DNA from: Lithodes maja
Taxonomy: Eukaryota; Arthropoda; Malacostraca; Decapoda; Lithodidae
NCBI GenBank assembly: GCA_037953745.1
Contig: JBAKBP010007427.1
Coordinates: 1-64,000, forward strand
Direction: 5' to 3'
DNA length: 64,000 nucleotides
Shown here: positions 9,652 to 19,533 of the stretch, in pieces
Layout of the letters: each line of letters begins with the position of its first letter
Numbering within the stretch: position 1 is the stretch's first letter
Position numbers and translations under genes: made by a program
The notes under the pieces: model-generated
Told to the model about the DNA's origin: nothing
Database searches by the model: none
Seen by the model: only the letters and a program-made list of their open reading frames with translations

Positions 9652-12116
9652 TCAGGCAGTGTCGCTATCACTGTCACTATCATCTGCATACTCTTGCAGG
9701 TTGTCATCAATATCAGAGGAGTCAGAGTTGTTGTCCAAGGCTGGTCTAGCTGCTCTACTGAGGTCCCTCTGCATACGAAAAAGTTCCTGGTAATACTCCG
9801 AGTGGATTGGCGGAATGTAGGATAGCAGGATAGGGGAGGTGTGGTGGAGTGGTCTTGCCACTGGCCTGGTAATCCAAAGGTCCCGGGTTCAAATCCCGAT
9901 GTATCAATGGGAAGATATTATTGGGATGGAATTTGTGCTGTACCTAGTATCAGTGCATTACCACAAGCCCACCGAAACGTCAATAAAATACCCTCATTGT
10001 TCCCTGATTAAATAGCAGTGTATGAATATTCCCATATTCAAAATATGCTATAGGGGTGCAATGCCTGGTGAGTTATCTGCTCAACAGGTGGCGTTGTGTG
10101 TGTGTAAGTGTGAGAGTCCGAGTGTAGGGGGTGAGACAGTGAAGCACGGGAACGAGATGGCTTCAGAGATGGGGTCGTTTCGGGCCATGAGTGAGCACCG
10201 TGCCTCATGTGAAGGCAAGATGGCAGGTGCTCGTTGTACTCTACGTGCTTCACATGTCTCACTCCCTAGACTGGAACAAGACCTCACGGGCTTCACTGTT
10301 CATTGTAAAGCGGTGAATGTTAAGGCTCTCAGCCTATGCCCGAGAGGAAGTAAGTTGGAATATAGAAAAAAAAAAAAAAAAAAAAAAAAAAAAGGTCGTG
10401 GACGGCTTGGAGTTTGTCAGCTTGAAGTTTGATGGCAGCTGGGTACTTGGGGGTGAGTGGCACTCGTGACAGATTAAAGGCCGATGGAGAATACTTGGCT
10501 TTACCTGGCATAAGCCTGAGACAATGCAGAGGCCCCTCGTAGCCTCGAGACAGCTGATACCCATCCCTATATTGCAGAGTAAAGCAGAATCGGCGACATT
10601 CAGAGAATAGGAGTGGCTTGGCGGGTGTACGGTGAGTTATGACACTTTGCAACAGGTCTAAGTTTAGAAAGTCCTCTCTCACCATGGGAATGACCTTGTT
10701 ACCTGCGTGGACCGCACGCTCAATCACCTTGACATAGTGTTCAAAATCATAGATGTTCCCCTCAACCCTGAAGCGCTTTTCTATGTTCCCAAAAGCCCTG
10801 TCACACGACATGTAACTATGTCCTGGGATGAGGAAATAATGGACCACTTCCTGAAGACGGCGACTGTGCAGTTCGTAAAGATGGCAGAGCATGATATTAA
10901 TGTTCTTATTCTGTCCACCACAATTGTCACTGAATAGTATAAGCTTGCCAAAATCACCATGAAGCAGTACTTCATTCCCGATCCACTTTTTGATGCACGA
11001 ACCCACCTCGACCGAGCCACGCCCACCTGTCACCTCATCCCACACGAAGAACTGGTTTTCACCGGTCTTGAGGTTGGAAATGCATAAATTGTACAGCCAG
11101 ACTTTCTTCTTATAGTAGGCAGCATTAGTGGTGAGACGAGGTATTGGCTGTGTCTGTTGGAGGTCCAAGGCTATGACACGAGTATCATCGTCCCTGTCCT
11201 GCCCCAGAGTCTTCATAAGTGTTTGTGCCTGCCGTGCCAGCGCCAGGTGTTCATCAAGTTCAGCCTGCAAGATTGCATTATCTGCGTCATTACTGGCATG
11301 TTTCAAAGTGGTCTTAGCTAGGTCACAGGTCGAGCAAGTATCAGTATTTGGTGGTGAGAAGGAGAGTTCTTTACTTTTGAAAACTTTCCGGTAATAACTT
11401 TCCTTGACTACGCTGTTGTTAGGATAATTCTCAGCCATCCAGGTAGAATACAGGTGGTACATCCGGCTTAAACTCAACGATGTCTCTAGGTACCGCAAAT
11501 TGGGCGATTTGGCTCTGCTATAATGGCTGGTAACGCTGGGGAATGATGCAATGTGTTTGTGCACACGCTTTGCATCAGGACCTGCAATGGTGACACGGTT
11601 CTTGTGTTGCCCGCGGCCGTCTCTCTTCGGTGTACCAGTGTCACTCACGTGGGTCAGGGCATTCTCTAATCTTGTCCTACCTATGGCTAAAATGTTGATG
11701 AAGGCTGTCTTGCAAATATTATAAGTTGTAGACTGGTAGGAGAGAGTAAATTTGCGGGTGCATGACCGATGGGGACCAGGGTTGTTGATGTCGGCAGGCT
11801 TTCTTCGTCGTTTCACTGGCACTGACAGAACTTGTTTCTGAATGACGGTATTCTGGACTAACCAATCTCCAGTTTGCCAGAAGTTATTGTGGATTGCTTG
11901 GCGGATAGGTTCAGCAATTTTATCGTAGCATCCATCATTGCAAGGCGGTCCAATAACTCTAGCATTCACTGTATTTCCTGTTTCGCGGCTGAGATATTCC
12001 TTCCCAGAATTTCTCTTGTTCCTGGCGATTATTTCAGACCAATTGTCCGGGTTACACCTCTTTTTTATAGGTGGGGGTGGGCTCCCACTATCACTCTCAC
12101 TCTCACTATCACTCAT
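9652..12116 (-). pseudogene. D-D-E-like transposase of the SDNCGGQNKN family, SINE-interrupted
   Basis: The minus-strand ORF starts at 12,116. It begins with an acidic Ser-rich tail, a basic stretch and Cys pairs (CNDGC; CSTC near residue 260), followed by an RNase-H-like core. Candidate acidic residues are D318 in ALDLQQTQ, D397 in LFSDNCGGQNKN, and D439/E446 in CDRAFGNIEKRF. Proteins with this core are common and uncharacterised in arthropods (I believe catalogued as DUF7869). Here it lies between matched terminal inverted repeats, which supports a transposase role. The frame runs into a poly-T tract at 10,393-10,364, giving an artificial poly-Phe tail. The natural C-terminus, with IPPIHSEYYQELF and an acidic Ser/Asp tail, resumes at about 9829 and stops at 9652. 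The copy is therefore disrupted. Confidence 0.75.
9830..10393 (+). mobile_element. tRNA-headed SINE-like insertion
   Basis: The insert is about 564 bp, with a tRNA-like head (A-box-like TGGTGGAGTGG near 9841, B-box GGGTTCAAATCC near 9886-9897) and a poly-A tract at 10,364-10,393. It lies inside the minus-strand transposase ORF: the codons either side join without a break once it is ignored. Only GG or AGG is duplicated at the edges. There is a (GT)n run near 10,096. The body is longer than most SINEs and has no recognisable LINE-derived tail, so the class assignment is inferred from head plus poly-A. Confidence 0.6.
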
Positions 12117-12522
12117 TGTTCAGGGAAGCACTGCAACACGGTCAAAACGGCACAAAAACAACACCAGGTGCGAGGTAAACGATCCGTACGGCGTGAGAGC
12201 TGAGCTAGACTGTATTGTGGTGGGAGAACAGAAAGCAACGCGCGCCGTGAGTGGCTGAGCTGGCGCCCACGCGGTACCATAGCCGGGCTGTCATTGGCTG
12301 GCTGAACACACGCTGCCTGGGTGGCGCATATCACCCTCTGCGATGCAGAAACGAGGGCAAGTCAAACGCCCTGTCAACACGGAAGAAAGTGCGTCGCACT
12401 TTATGCGATTTTCAACCATGTTGACATTCTCAAATATAGCTCCCTACCACGGCTCCAGATTCGAAAAGGATGTGGCAATATAATGCGATAATATAACGGG
12501 TTTTGCCAGAGGTGGCGGTTAT

Positions 12523-12545
12523 CACGTTCTGCGAATGAGCGCCTC
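12523..12545 (-). repeat. Right terminal inverted repeat, copy B
   Basis: Inverse of the first 23 bases at 8744. It abuts sequence 12,546 onward, which is a BEL LTR lacking its last four bases (TGTT on this strand). Confidence 0.88.
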
Positions 12546-12887
12546 ATATTTAGTTGTAGCCCATGGTGGACTGTGGGTTGAGTCAGAGCCGGGGGAGGAG
12601 ATGTTTACTCTATGGTGTTGATTGAGAGACTGAAGGGCCGGCGTCCGATCGCTTCGCGAAATTACATATGGCTGCCGGCTCATAATAATTATAACCCATA
12701 ACTTGGTTTCATAATACATCTAGAGCTGATGTAGATATTTATACATTACAGTTAATATTTAACCTAACTTAAGAATAAACTACAATACACAAAGAACCAG
12801 CCGAAATCGTACATGCGATACGATACCGCCAAATTCAAATGTCCTAATGGACCTAAAACTGTCGGGATCATTACCCTATTCCCGACA
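12546..12887 (-). repeat. BEL 1 LTR, 3' copy (end clipped)
   Basis: Matches 19,192-19,533 without visible differences. On the minus strand it begins TGTCGGGAATAGGG. Its far end lacks the last 4 bases seen in the other copy because the terminal repeat of transposon copy B starts there. A purine-rich stretch (GGTGGCGGGCA on the minus strand) just inside it is the likely polypurine tract. Confidence 0.9.
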
Positions 12888-12951
12888 TATTGCCCGCCAC
12901 CAAAATGATATACAGGAGCTATATACAGAGAACAACAAAAGGACATCAAAG

Positions 12952-15900
12952 TCAAAGATCACCTAGTTTGATCTTTGATCTCCAAAGATCCACGGAACTC
13001 ATAGCCGCCCTCCTTTTGGGACGAGCGCCACCTGAAGCCTGAGGAGGATCATCCTTCTCATTATCAGCTGCCCCACCTTGAGGAGCACTGTCACCAGCAT
13101 TCTCCCGCGGAGGGGTATCAGTAGAGACGCCAGGATCATCCGGCAGTTCTACATCCTGCTCCAGGGGATATAACCTTACGACTGGGCGAGTAGTAACCCC
13201 AGTCGAAGTTCGTATTCTAGCAACCCTTATAAGACCATCAATGCCCTGGAACAAATTGATAATCCTCCCAAGCTTCCAAAATAACCTAGGACGCTCATCA
13301 TGAATCAGAACGATATCCCCGATACGAGGCCATCGTTGATTCGTCCCTTTGATCTTATGAGAGTGACGCTCGCGAAGAGACAGCAAATATTCTTGGGTCC
13401 ACAGTTTCCATAGATCGTCGGACACCTTGTTTACATACTGGAAGCGACGACGTGTGGCGTCAGCATTGCCGAACGTAGGGTCTAGCAGATCTTCGTCATT
13501 TACGGACGATTTAGGAAAGGTATTAAGGGTTCGTCCACGTGTCATCATGGAAGGCGAAATGGGTAAGAGGTCATCAACATCTGCCGAGGTATAGGTCAAG
13601 GGCCTGTCGTTGACTGACATCTCAATTTCTATTAAGATGGTTTGCAACTCCCGGCTGGTCACCAGTGCCCTTCCTAGTACCTTCTTCAAGGCAGATTTGA
13701 CGATACCGATTGTTCTCTCCCAAATCGCCCCGAACCATGGTGCACGTGCTGGTATAAATCTCCACTGACAACCCTTTCCAGTGAGGGTAGCCACAACCTG
13801 CGGGTCATCCATTAAACTCTGGAGATATTTAGAGGCCCCGACAAAACAAGTCGCATTATCGCTCATAATAATTTGAGGGAAACCATTGCGGCCTGCAAAG
13901 CGTCGTAGAGTATGCAAAAACCCCTCACTGGATAGGTCGTCAATCAATTCAATATGAATCGCTCTGGTTACCGCACATGTGAATAGGACGGCATATACCT
14001 TTATGATATTACCGGGCGATTCTCTAACATGAATCGCTCCGGTGTAGTCTACCCCGGTTACCTGAAATGGTTCAGTCCTTTGTACCCTGAACTCAGGCAA
14101 GGGAGGTAGATCAACTGGGGAGTAAGGCTTACCCTGTAATCTTTTACAGATAGTACAGCTATTGTGGATCCCTTTAATTGCTTGTCGCATCTTAGGGATC
14201 CACCAACGTTGTCGCATATACGCCAGAACATAATTTACGCCAAAATGTAGGCAGGTCCTATGGCATTGGCGAATCAACAGTTTGGTAATCAAATGAGAGG
14301 AGCTAAGGAGGACAGGATATTTCGCAGAATCAGTAATGTCCGCTTTTTGTATCCTGCCTCTACACTTAATAATGCCTCCTTCCATATATAATCCTAGCTG
14401 CCTCATTAAGTTTGAGGGTTTGGCCTTTGACTCCTTGCTCAGGATTTGATGTTCAGTAGGATAAGATTCCTTTTGTACTAAACATATTAGTTTTGCTTCT
14501 GCTGATCTCAATTCATGGAGTCTGATATGCTTCGAATCTTCACTAAGGAAAGACCCGTGAGCCCGACTTCTCATGTTGTTAATGAAACGGTATATCCATG
14601 CAAATACCCGTATTACTTGATCATAGCTGCCGTAACGTTCCCACTCTACCAACTTGTTATCCTGATGTGTAGTACTCACATTCGAACTACTTAACACATC
14701 ATCTTGGGGCCGACTTGAAGGATCAGATATGTAATCCCTGAAATCCTGAGGCCACTCAGTTGGAGATGTAAGCCATGGAGGTCCATGCCACCAAATAGAG
14801 GAAGACATAAACTGCTGTGCCGAGATCCCCCGTGAAATGATGTCACTGGGGTTATCCCTGGTGCTCACATAGCGAAATTTAGCCGTAGGAACTAAGTTAT
14901 GTATCTCATCAGTGCGATTAGAAACATAAACAGGTAACACTTTCTGGCTGTGTACCCATGAAAGCGCTATTTGACTGTCGCTCCAGACATAGACGTTATT
15001 AATCTGTAGTATGTCTGCATAAGCATCCAGTGTAAACTTTATTAGACGAGCAGACAGAAGCAATGCAGTAAGTTCTAATTTAGGAACTGTAATCTTCTTT
15101 ATAGGGGCTACTTTGGCCTTCGCTATAGCCAGCGTCGCTTCACTACCATTGCATATGTATATGGCAGTACCGTACGCACTATTACTAGCATCAGAAAAGG
15201 CATGTAGATCCACCTGTTGACCACTAATAACCTGACGATTTAGTTGGACCTTGCAACATGTGGAAAGGTCCGACCGAATCAACTGCCAAGTATCTTGTAA
15301 CTCAATCGGGAGGGGCGTATCCCAATCTAGTTTTAGCCGCCACAGTTGCTGTAAAAACATACGAGCACGGATTGTTACAGGCAGCAAAAAACCTAGGGGA
15401 TCAAACAACCTCGCTGACAAGCTTAAGCAGTTTCGCTTGGTCATAAGCTCACTGCCGCATGGGGTGTGACAGAAGGATATACAATCTGTGGTAGTGTCCC
15501 ATTTGTGGCCTAAAAACTTCACCTCACTATTCTCAGTAGCTACACCGTCAGAAGCAAATTGACCTTTCAAAAGATCACTATTAGTGGCCCATTCTCTTAA
15601 GTATAAATGAGCCTTGGCAAATATATCACGGATCTCCCAGCATCTCTTGAGCAATAAATCTTCATTGTCTCCGGTGCCTTGAAGATTGTCCACATAGATC
15701 CCCTGCTTGATCTCATTCTTGAAGTCAGGATCTAGTCCAGCCTCCTCAAGATGACGCAAGATAGTAGCGTTGAGAAGGAACTGGGAACAGGTCGCCCCGA
15801 ATAAGACGACTCTGAACCTGTAGACCAGATACTCTGAATCTAGATCCATTGGGTCCCGTGGCCATAAAAATCTTGTCGAGTCCCTGTCTTCACGATGGAG

Positions 15901-18285
15901 TTGAAGCATCAGGAAGGCCTTCTCAATATCGGCGACCCATGCAAACTTATGACATCTGAAGCGCAACATAATTTGCGCTAGATCAGAGACCAGGGACGGA
16001 CCCGTGTACAGACAATCATTCAGGCTATAGGAGCGATCACTAGATTTAGCAGAGCAGTCATACACAATACGAACAGGAGTAGTGGAACTGTCCTTTTTAA
16101 TCCCATGGTGAGCAAGGTAATGGATGTTATCCCCATATTCACTGAGATCTACTCTCTCCACAAATCCACGTTGTACCTGCTCGGCTAAAACTGCCGCATA
16201 AGTCTCGCAATAACTTGGATCCTTGACAAACTGCTTCTGAAGGCCACGTAACCTACCAAGTGCTAGATGGAAATTAGTAGGTAATTTACTCTTGTTATCA
16301 TTCCAAGGGAGCCTTACCACATACTGACCTCTGCCAGAGTCATACGTTACAGTCTCTTCATACGAGCTTAACGCTAGCTTGGACTCACGATCAAGTTCAT
16401 GTGGGTCAATTCCAATATTGTCCAAGTCCCATAGCTTATCTATATCAGTACATGTATTATCAGGCACATTTGGCCTAATATATTTATCTATGGGGCTTAC
16501 TGCTACCTTGAGGACCGTAACCACCTCCACCTGTGTGTCTTGAGAGGAAGTGGCATAGGATCCAGAAATGGCATAACCTTGGATCGTGGGCAGCAATATT
16601 AGCTTATCTACCCGCCGATATCCAGGGTGAACCAGGTCGTAGTAATAATCAGCTCCGACCAGTAGCATAATACCATTGTTAGCAGAGAGTTGATCATCAG
16701 CCAGTTTATACCCCTTGCTTCTGAGATATTTCAAATGTGGTTGAATCTCTGATGCTATATAGAAACTGGGTAGTGAGTCGACCACAACAGCCTTGATGGG
16801 ACATACCTTTTTTCTATAAACATATGAAATCTCCACAATATCATAGTCACTGGAATCGATTTCACCAGTGAAACCATGGAGACGCAAATTCTCTTGACCC
16901 TTGCTGGTACACTTGAGCTGGGGTATTGATGACCGCAGAACGAATGACCTCTGTGAGCATTGGTCAAGTAAGGTGCGCGTCATTATAGTATTATTATTAC
17001 TCCCCACTACTGGCAGCATCATAGTAGGAAGCAATTGACATTCTCGAGAAGCAATGGACATGGCAGATACTTTATCACCCTCGCTCTTACCTTTCTCATG
17101 TGACTCTTTGGGGGTTCTCCCCTTTTCTTTGCCCTCGTGCCGATCAGACTGGGTGCAAAGGGAAAACCAATGTTTCCCCTTGCAATACTTACAAGGTTTG
17201 ATATAGGAATTGGTGCAGGTACTGCTGAAGTGGTCTCTTGCCAGACAGCTGGTACATAACTTAAGCGATTTAGCCATGCTAATCTTCTGTGTAGCCTTAG
17301 GATACTTAGGACACTGATACCACAGATGACCGTGGACACTGCACAACTTACAACCTAAGGATATTGGCCTTTTCTGTTTAGGAGAAGTCTGTACCGGGAA
17401 AGCTGCAGTAGATGGCGACACCTCCACTTGTCGGTAGTGTCCAGTACTCTCCATATTGAAGACTTCAGTCTGGTACACCTGCACTAACGCTTCCAAGTTT
17501 AGTGGAGAGTCGCTTAGTTGTCGTCTTAAGATTTCCCTTAGGGGAGAGGGTATCTTATTCAAGATATTCACACTAAATATCTCCTCCTTGGTGACGGCCA
17601 TTGTCTCCATACTTCGGAGGAGGCTCTCAAAGGAGGCATAGTACTCCTTTAGGTCCGCCACATCATAGGATGGAGGATCTAGTGTGAAGAATTTGGTAAT
17701 TAAAGCTGTCTTGATGACTTCCACTCTCCCGTAAGTTCTCTTCAGCAACTCCACTGCAGACTCATAGCTGGTAGCTTCTAGCTTGTACCCATCGACTAAC
17801 TTCAATGCCTCCCCTTTCAATTGACCACGGAGATATGTGAACCTTTGGATGGATGTGAGCGTTTGATTATGATGGACGGAACACTCAAAAATATCCCAAA
17901 ATCCAGTCCAGGTAGCCGAATCCCCGGAAAAGGTAGGCAAAGTAAGCTTCGGCAGGTTAAAACCAGTCGCCTTTGGTGTACCGGTATCCTTAACAGAGGT
18001 TGTTTCTTGGGTGGAAGATAGTCTGGCTAATGCGGTATTAACGTCCTCAAAGTACACAAGATCTGCCGACATTTCTTCTTCCACATCGTCAGTAACCGTC
18101 AATAAACCATATACCTGCTGAGCATAACTATCATAAGTAGCTAGCGATTTAGTAACAGTAGCAAATTTACCTTTTCTCTGATCAGCCGTGGCACTTATTA
18201 AAAATTCATCAAGATCTCTTAAACATCTATTTAAACTTCCCTTCATCCCTCCCTTAAGAATCTTAAGTTTCTTCAAATCTGTCAT
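12952..18285 (-). CDS. BEL/Pao Gag-Pol polyprotein
   Basis: A single ORF encodes capsid-like Gag, protease, reverse transcriptase, RNase H and integrase. Seen in order: a Gag region with LPKLTLPTFSGD (residues about 110-260); Cys/His knuckles about 320-390; a protease motif LLDQCSQRS with D441, where most retropepsins have D-S/T-G; RT with ADIEKAFLM and YVDN at 864-867 instead of YVDD; RNase H with AFSDASNSAYG near 1031; integrase HHCC near 1340-1380; and the catalytic triad D1413, D1476, E1523 (SDNAT, WFGAIWER). A C-terminal GDIVLI...RLFWKLGRI domain is typical of BEL/Pao. The length is normal for the family. No stops or frameshifts, so it is potentially active. It starts about 0.9 kb inside the 5' LTR. 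Confidence 0.96.
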   Translation of the reverse strand: MTDLKKLKILKGGMKGSLNRCLRDLDEFLISATADQRKGKFATVTKSLATYDSYAQQVYGLLTVTDDVEEEMSADLVYFEDVNTALARLSSTQETTSVKDTGTPKATGFNLPKLTLPTFSGDSATWTGFWDIFECSVHHNQTLTSIQRFTYLRGQLKGEALKLVDGYKLEATSYESAVELLKRTYGRVEVIKTALITKFFTLDPPSYDVADLKEYYASFESLLRSMETMAVTKEEIFSVNILNKIPSPLREILRRQLSDSPLNLEALVQVYQTEVFNMESTGHYRQVEVSPSTAAFPVQTSPKQKRPISLGCKLCSVHGHLWYQCPKYPKATQKISMAKSLKLCTSCLARDHFSSTCTNSYIKPCKYCKGKHWFSLCTQSDRHEGKEKGRTPKESHEKGKSEGDKVSAMSIASRECQLLPTMMLPVVGSNNNTIMTRTLLDQCSQRSFVLRSSIPQLKCTSKGQENLRLHGFTGEIDSSDYDIVEISYVYRKKVCPIKAVVVDSLPSFYIASEIQPHLKYLRSKGYKLADDQLSANNGIMLLVGADYYYDLVHPGYRRVDKLILLPTIQGYAISGSYATSSQDTQVEVVTVLKVAVSPIDKYIRPNVPDNTCTDIDKLWDLDNIGIDPHELDRESKLALSSYEETVTYDSGRGQYVVRLPWNDNKSKLPTNFHLALGRLRGLQKQFVKDPSYCETYAAVLAEQVQRGFVERVDLSEYGDNIHYLAHHGIKKDSSTTPVRIVYDCSAKSSDRSYSLNDCLYTGPSLVSDLAQIMLRFRCHKFAWVADIEKAFLMLQLHREDRDSTRFLWPRDPMDLDSEYLVYRFRVVLFGATCSQFLLNATILRHLEEAGLDPDFKNEIKQGIYVDNLQGTGDNEDLLLKRCWEIRDIFAKAHLYLREWATNSDLLKGQFASDGVATENSEVKFLGHKWDTTTDCISFCHTPCGSELMTKRNCLSLSARLFDPLGFLLPVTIRARMFLQQLWRLKLDWDTPLPIELQDTWQLIRSDLSTCCKVQLNRQVISGQQVDLHAFSDASNSAYGTAIYICNGSEATLAIAKAKVAPIKKITVPKLELTALLLSARLIKFTLDAYADILQINNVYVWSDSQIALSWVHSQKVLPVYVSNRTDEIHNLVPTAKFRYVSTRDNPSDIISRGISAQQFMSSSIWWHGPPWLTSPTEWPQDFRDYISDPSSRPQDDVLSSSNVSTTHQDNKLVEWERYGSYDQVIRVFAWIYRFINNMRSRAHGSFLSEDSKHIRLHELRSAEAKLICLVQKESYPTEHQILSKESKAKPSNLMRQLGLYMEGGIIKCRGRIQKADITDSAKYPVLLSSSHLITKLLIRQCHRTCLHFGVNYVLAYMRQRWWIPKMRQAIKGIHNSCTICKRLQGKPYSPVDLPPLPEFRVQRTEPFQVTGVDYTGAIHVRESPGNIIKVYAVLFTCAVTRAIHIELIDDLSSEGFLHTLRRFAGRNGFPQIIMSDNATCFVGASKYLQSLMDDPQVVATLTGKGCQWRFIPARAPWFGAIWERTIGIVKSALKKVLGRALVTSRELQTILIEIEMSVNDRPLTYTSADVDDLLPISPSMMTRGRTLNTFPKSSVNDEDLLDPTFGNADATRRRFQYVNKVSDDLWKLWTQEYLLSLRERHSHKIKGTNQRWPRIGDIVLIHDERPRLFWKLGRIINLFQGIDGLIRVARIRTSTGVTTRPVVRLYPLEQDVELPDDPGVSTDTPPRENAGDSAPQGGAADNEKDDPPQASGGARPKRRAAMSSVDLWRSKIKLGDL

Positions 18286-19187
18286 CTTTAAGGTCTAAAT
18301 TTAAGCAACTTAAATTACAATGAGGTCAGACTACAAACTGTTAATCGAAAGAAAGGGTAAGGTGAAGCACTAATTATTATTATAAGCCCTTGATAGGTAA
18401 GCCTAGCTGGTTAAGCTACAATCATGAGGTCTGACTATTAACTGTCAATCGCTTAGGAATCAACAAAGACAGACACTCATGACCGCCACTGTAAGCAACT
18501 AGGCCTAGGCTAATATAAAATTAATATAAAAAGTCACATGAGAACCCTCCCCACAGCAAAAGGAATAATGAGTCCCACAACGACAACACAACTAACACCA
18601 CAGGCACACCACCAAAGCGAAATGAAGAGCTACCACAGACACCTGCAGGACGAGACTGCCTAGCCTATCCTAGGAGCGCGAAATGGCGCCCTACGAATTT
18701 ACCCCAACCCCAATCTGCAGCCCAGCTAACCCACCAAAAAACGCCAAGGAGCACACGCCCAAAAAAACTTGGAAACAAGTCTCCCAAAAAAATAGAGACG
18801 GCGCCTAAGTGGCAAAAAACAAGAGGGAAGAAGCTGGGAGTAAACTAGGGAAATGGCAGTCGGCCAACAACGCGCGAGGCGGCAGCCATTTGTAAACCCA
18901 CAAGCGTCTAGGAAGTAAACAAAACGGGACCACGGTAATTAAGCCTGAGGGCACGAAGGACCAATATTTGTCGGGAATCTTATTTAACGGTTAATTGACA
19001 TATCACTGGTACATGACTATCCCAACAAATAGTTATATAATATAATATTTACCAACGTGGTATTCGTCGATGGGTTTAATCCAGTCCCCCACAAACGGCT
19101 AGTTCAATTGCATGACATGTAGGAATGTTCACATAATACAATATCATACAATGAACTTAGCTTAGAGGACTGGTGATGTAGGACTGT
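18286..19187 (-). other. BEL 1 untranslated leader
   Basis: About 900 bp between the 5' LTR and gag without a substantial ORF, unlike BEL 2 where this position holds a hydrolase-like gene. It is A/C-rich on the plus strand around 18,540-18,860. I could not identify a convincing primer-binding site next to 19,188. A TGGGGGACTGG stretch on the minus strand near 19,090 would fit a primer site only if the LTR extends about 95 bp further than the shared copy shows. Confidence 0.6.
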
Positions 19188-19533
19188 TGTTATATTTAGT
19201 TGTAGCCCATGGTGGACTGTGGGTTGAGTCAGAGCCGGGGGAGGAGATGTTTACTCTATGGTGTTGATTGAGAGACTGAAGGGCCGGCGTCCGATCGCTT
19301 CGCGAAATTACATATGGCTGCCGGCTCATAATAATTATAACCCATAACTTGGTTTCATAATACATCTAGAGCTGATGTAGATATTTATACATTACAGTTA
19401 ATATTTAACCTAACTTAAGAATAAACTACAATACACAAAGAACCAGCCGAAATCGTACATGCGATACGATACCGCCAAATTCAAATGTCCTAATGGACCT
19501 AAAACTGTCGGGATCATTACCCTATTCCCGACA
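19188..19533 (-). repeat. BEL 1 LTR, 5' copy
   Basis: 346 bp, starting TGTCGGGAAT and ending ...TATAACA on the minus strand. It should hold the promoter and polyadenylation signal. It is inserted into the coding sequence of the neighbouring ORF at 19,534. Confidence 0.88.

Larger units (their letters stand above)
8744..12545 (-). mobile_element. TIR DNA transposon, copy B (full length)
   Basis: The boundaries are inverted repeats: GAGGCGCTCATTCGCAGAAC... at 8744 and its inverse ending at 12,545. They match for 23 bases, then imperfectly for about 9 more. Inside are one large minus-strand ORF, an AT-rich non-coding left third, and a SINE-like insertion (9830-10,393). Without the SINE the element is about 3.2 kb. 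The left flank is satellite and the right flank is a BEL LTR, so no target-site duplication can be read. Superfamily not assigned; see the ORF. Confidence 0.85.
12546..19533 (-). mobile_element. BEL/Pao LTR retrotransposon 1 (young, intact coding)
   Basis: LTRs of at least 342-346 bp flank a roughly 6.3-kb internal region with a single 1777-codon polyprotein ORF. The two LTR copies look identical base for base over the shared length. With the unbroken ORF this indicates recent insertion. At the right, the LTR start (TGTCGGGAAT on the minus strand) sits within another ORF. At the left, the LTR end is lost at the junction with transposon copy B, so no target duplication is readable. No env-like ORF is present. 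Confidence 0.92.

Noticed and set aside
9832..9905. Functional tRNA gene
   Set aside because: Box A/B-like sequences are present but the cloverleaf is poor and a long body with poly-A follows; a SINE head is more likely. The same reasoning applies to 37,438-37,518.
10329..10393. Poly-Phe C-terminus of the transposase frame
   Set aside because: It is a read-through of a poly-A tract from the inserted SINE on the opposite strand; the real C-terminal codons lie at 9829-9652.
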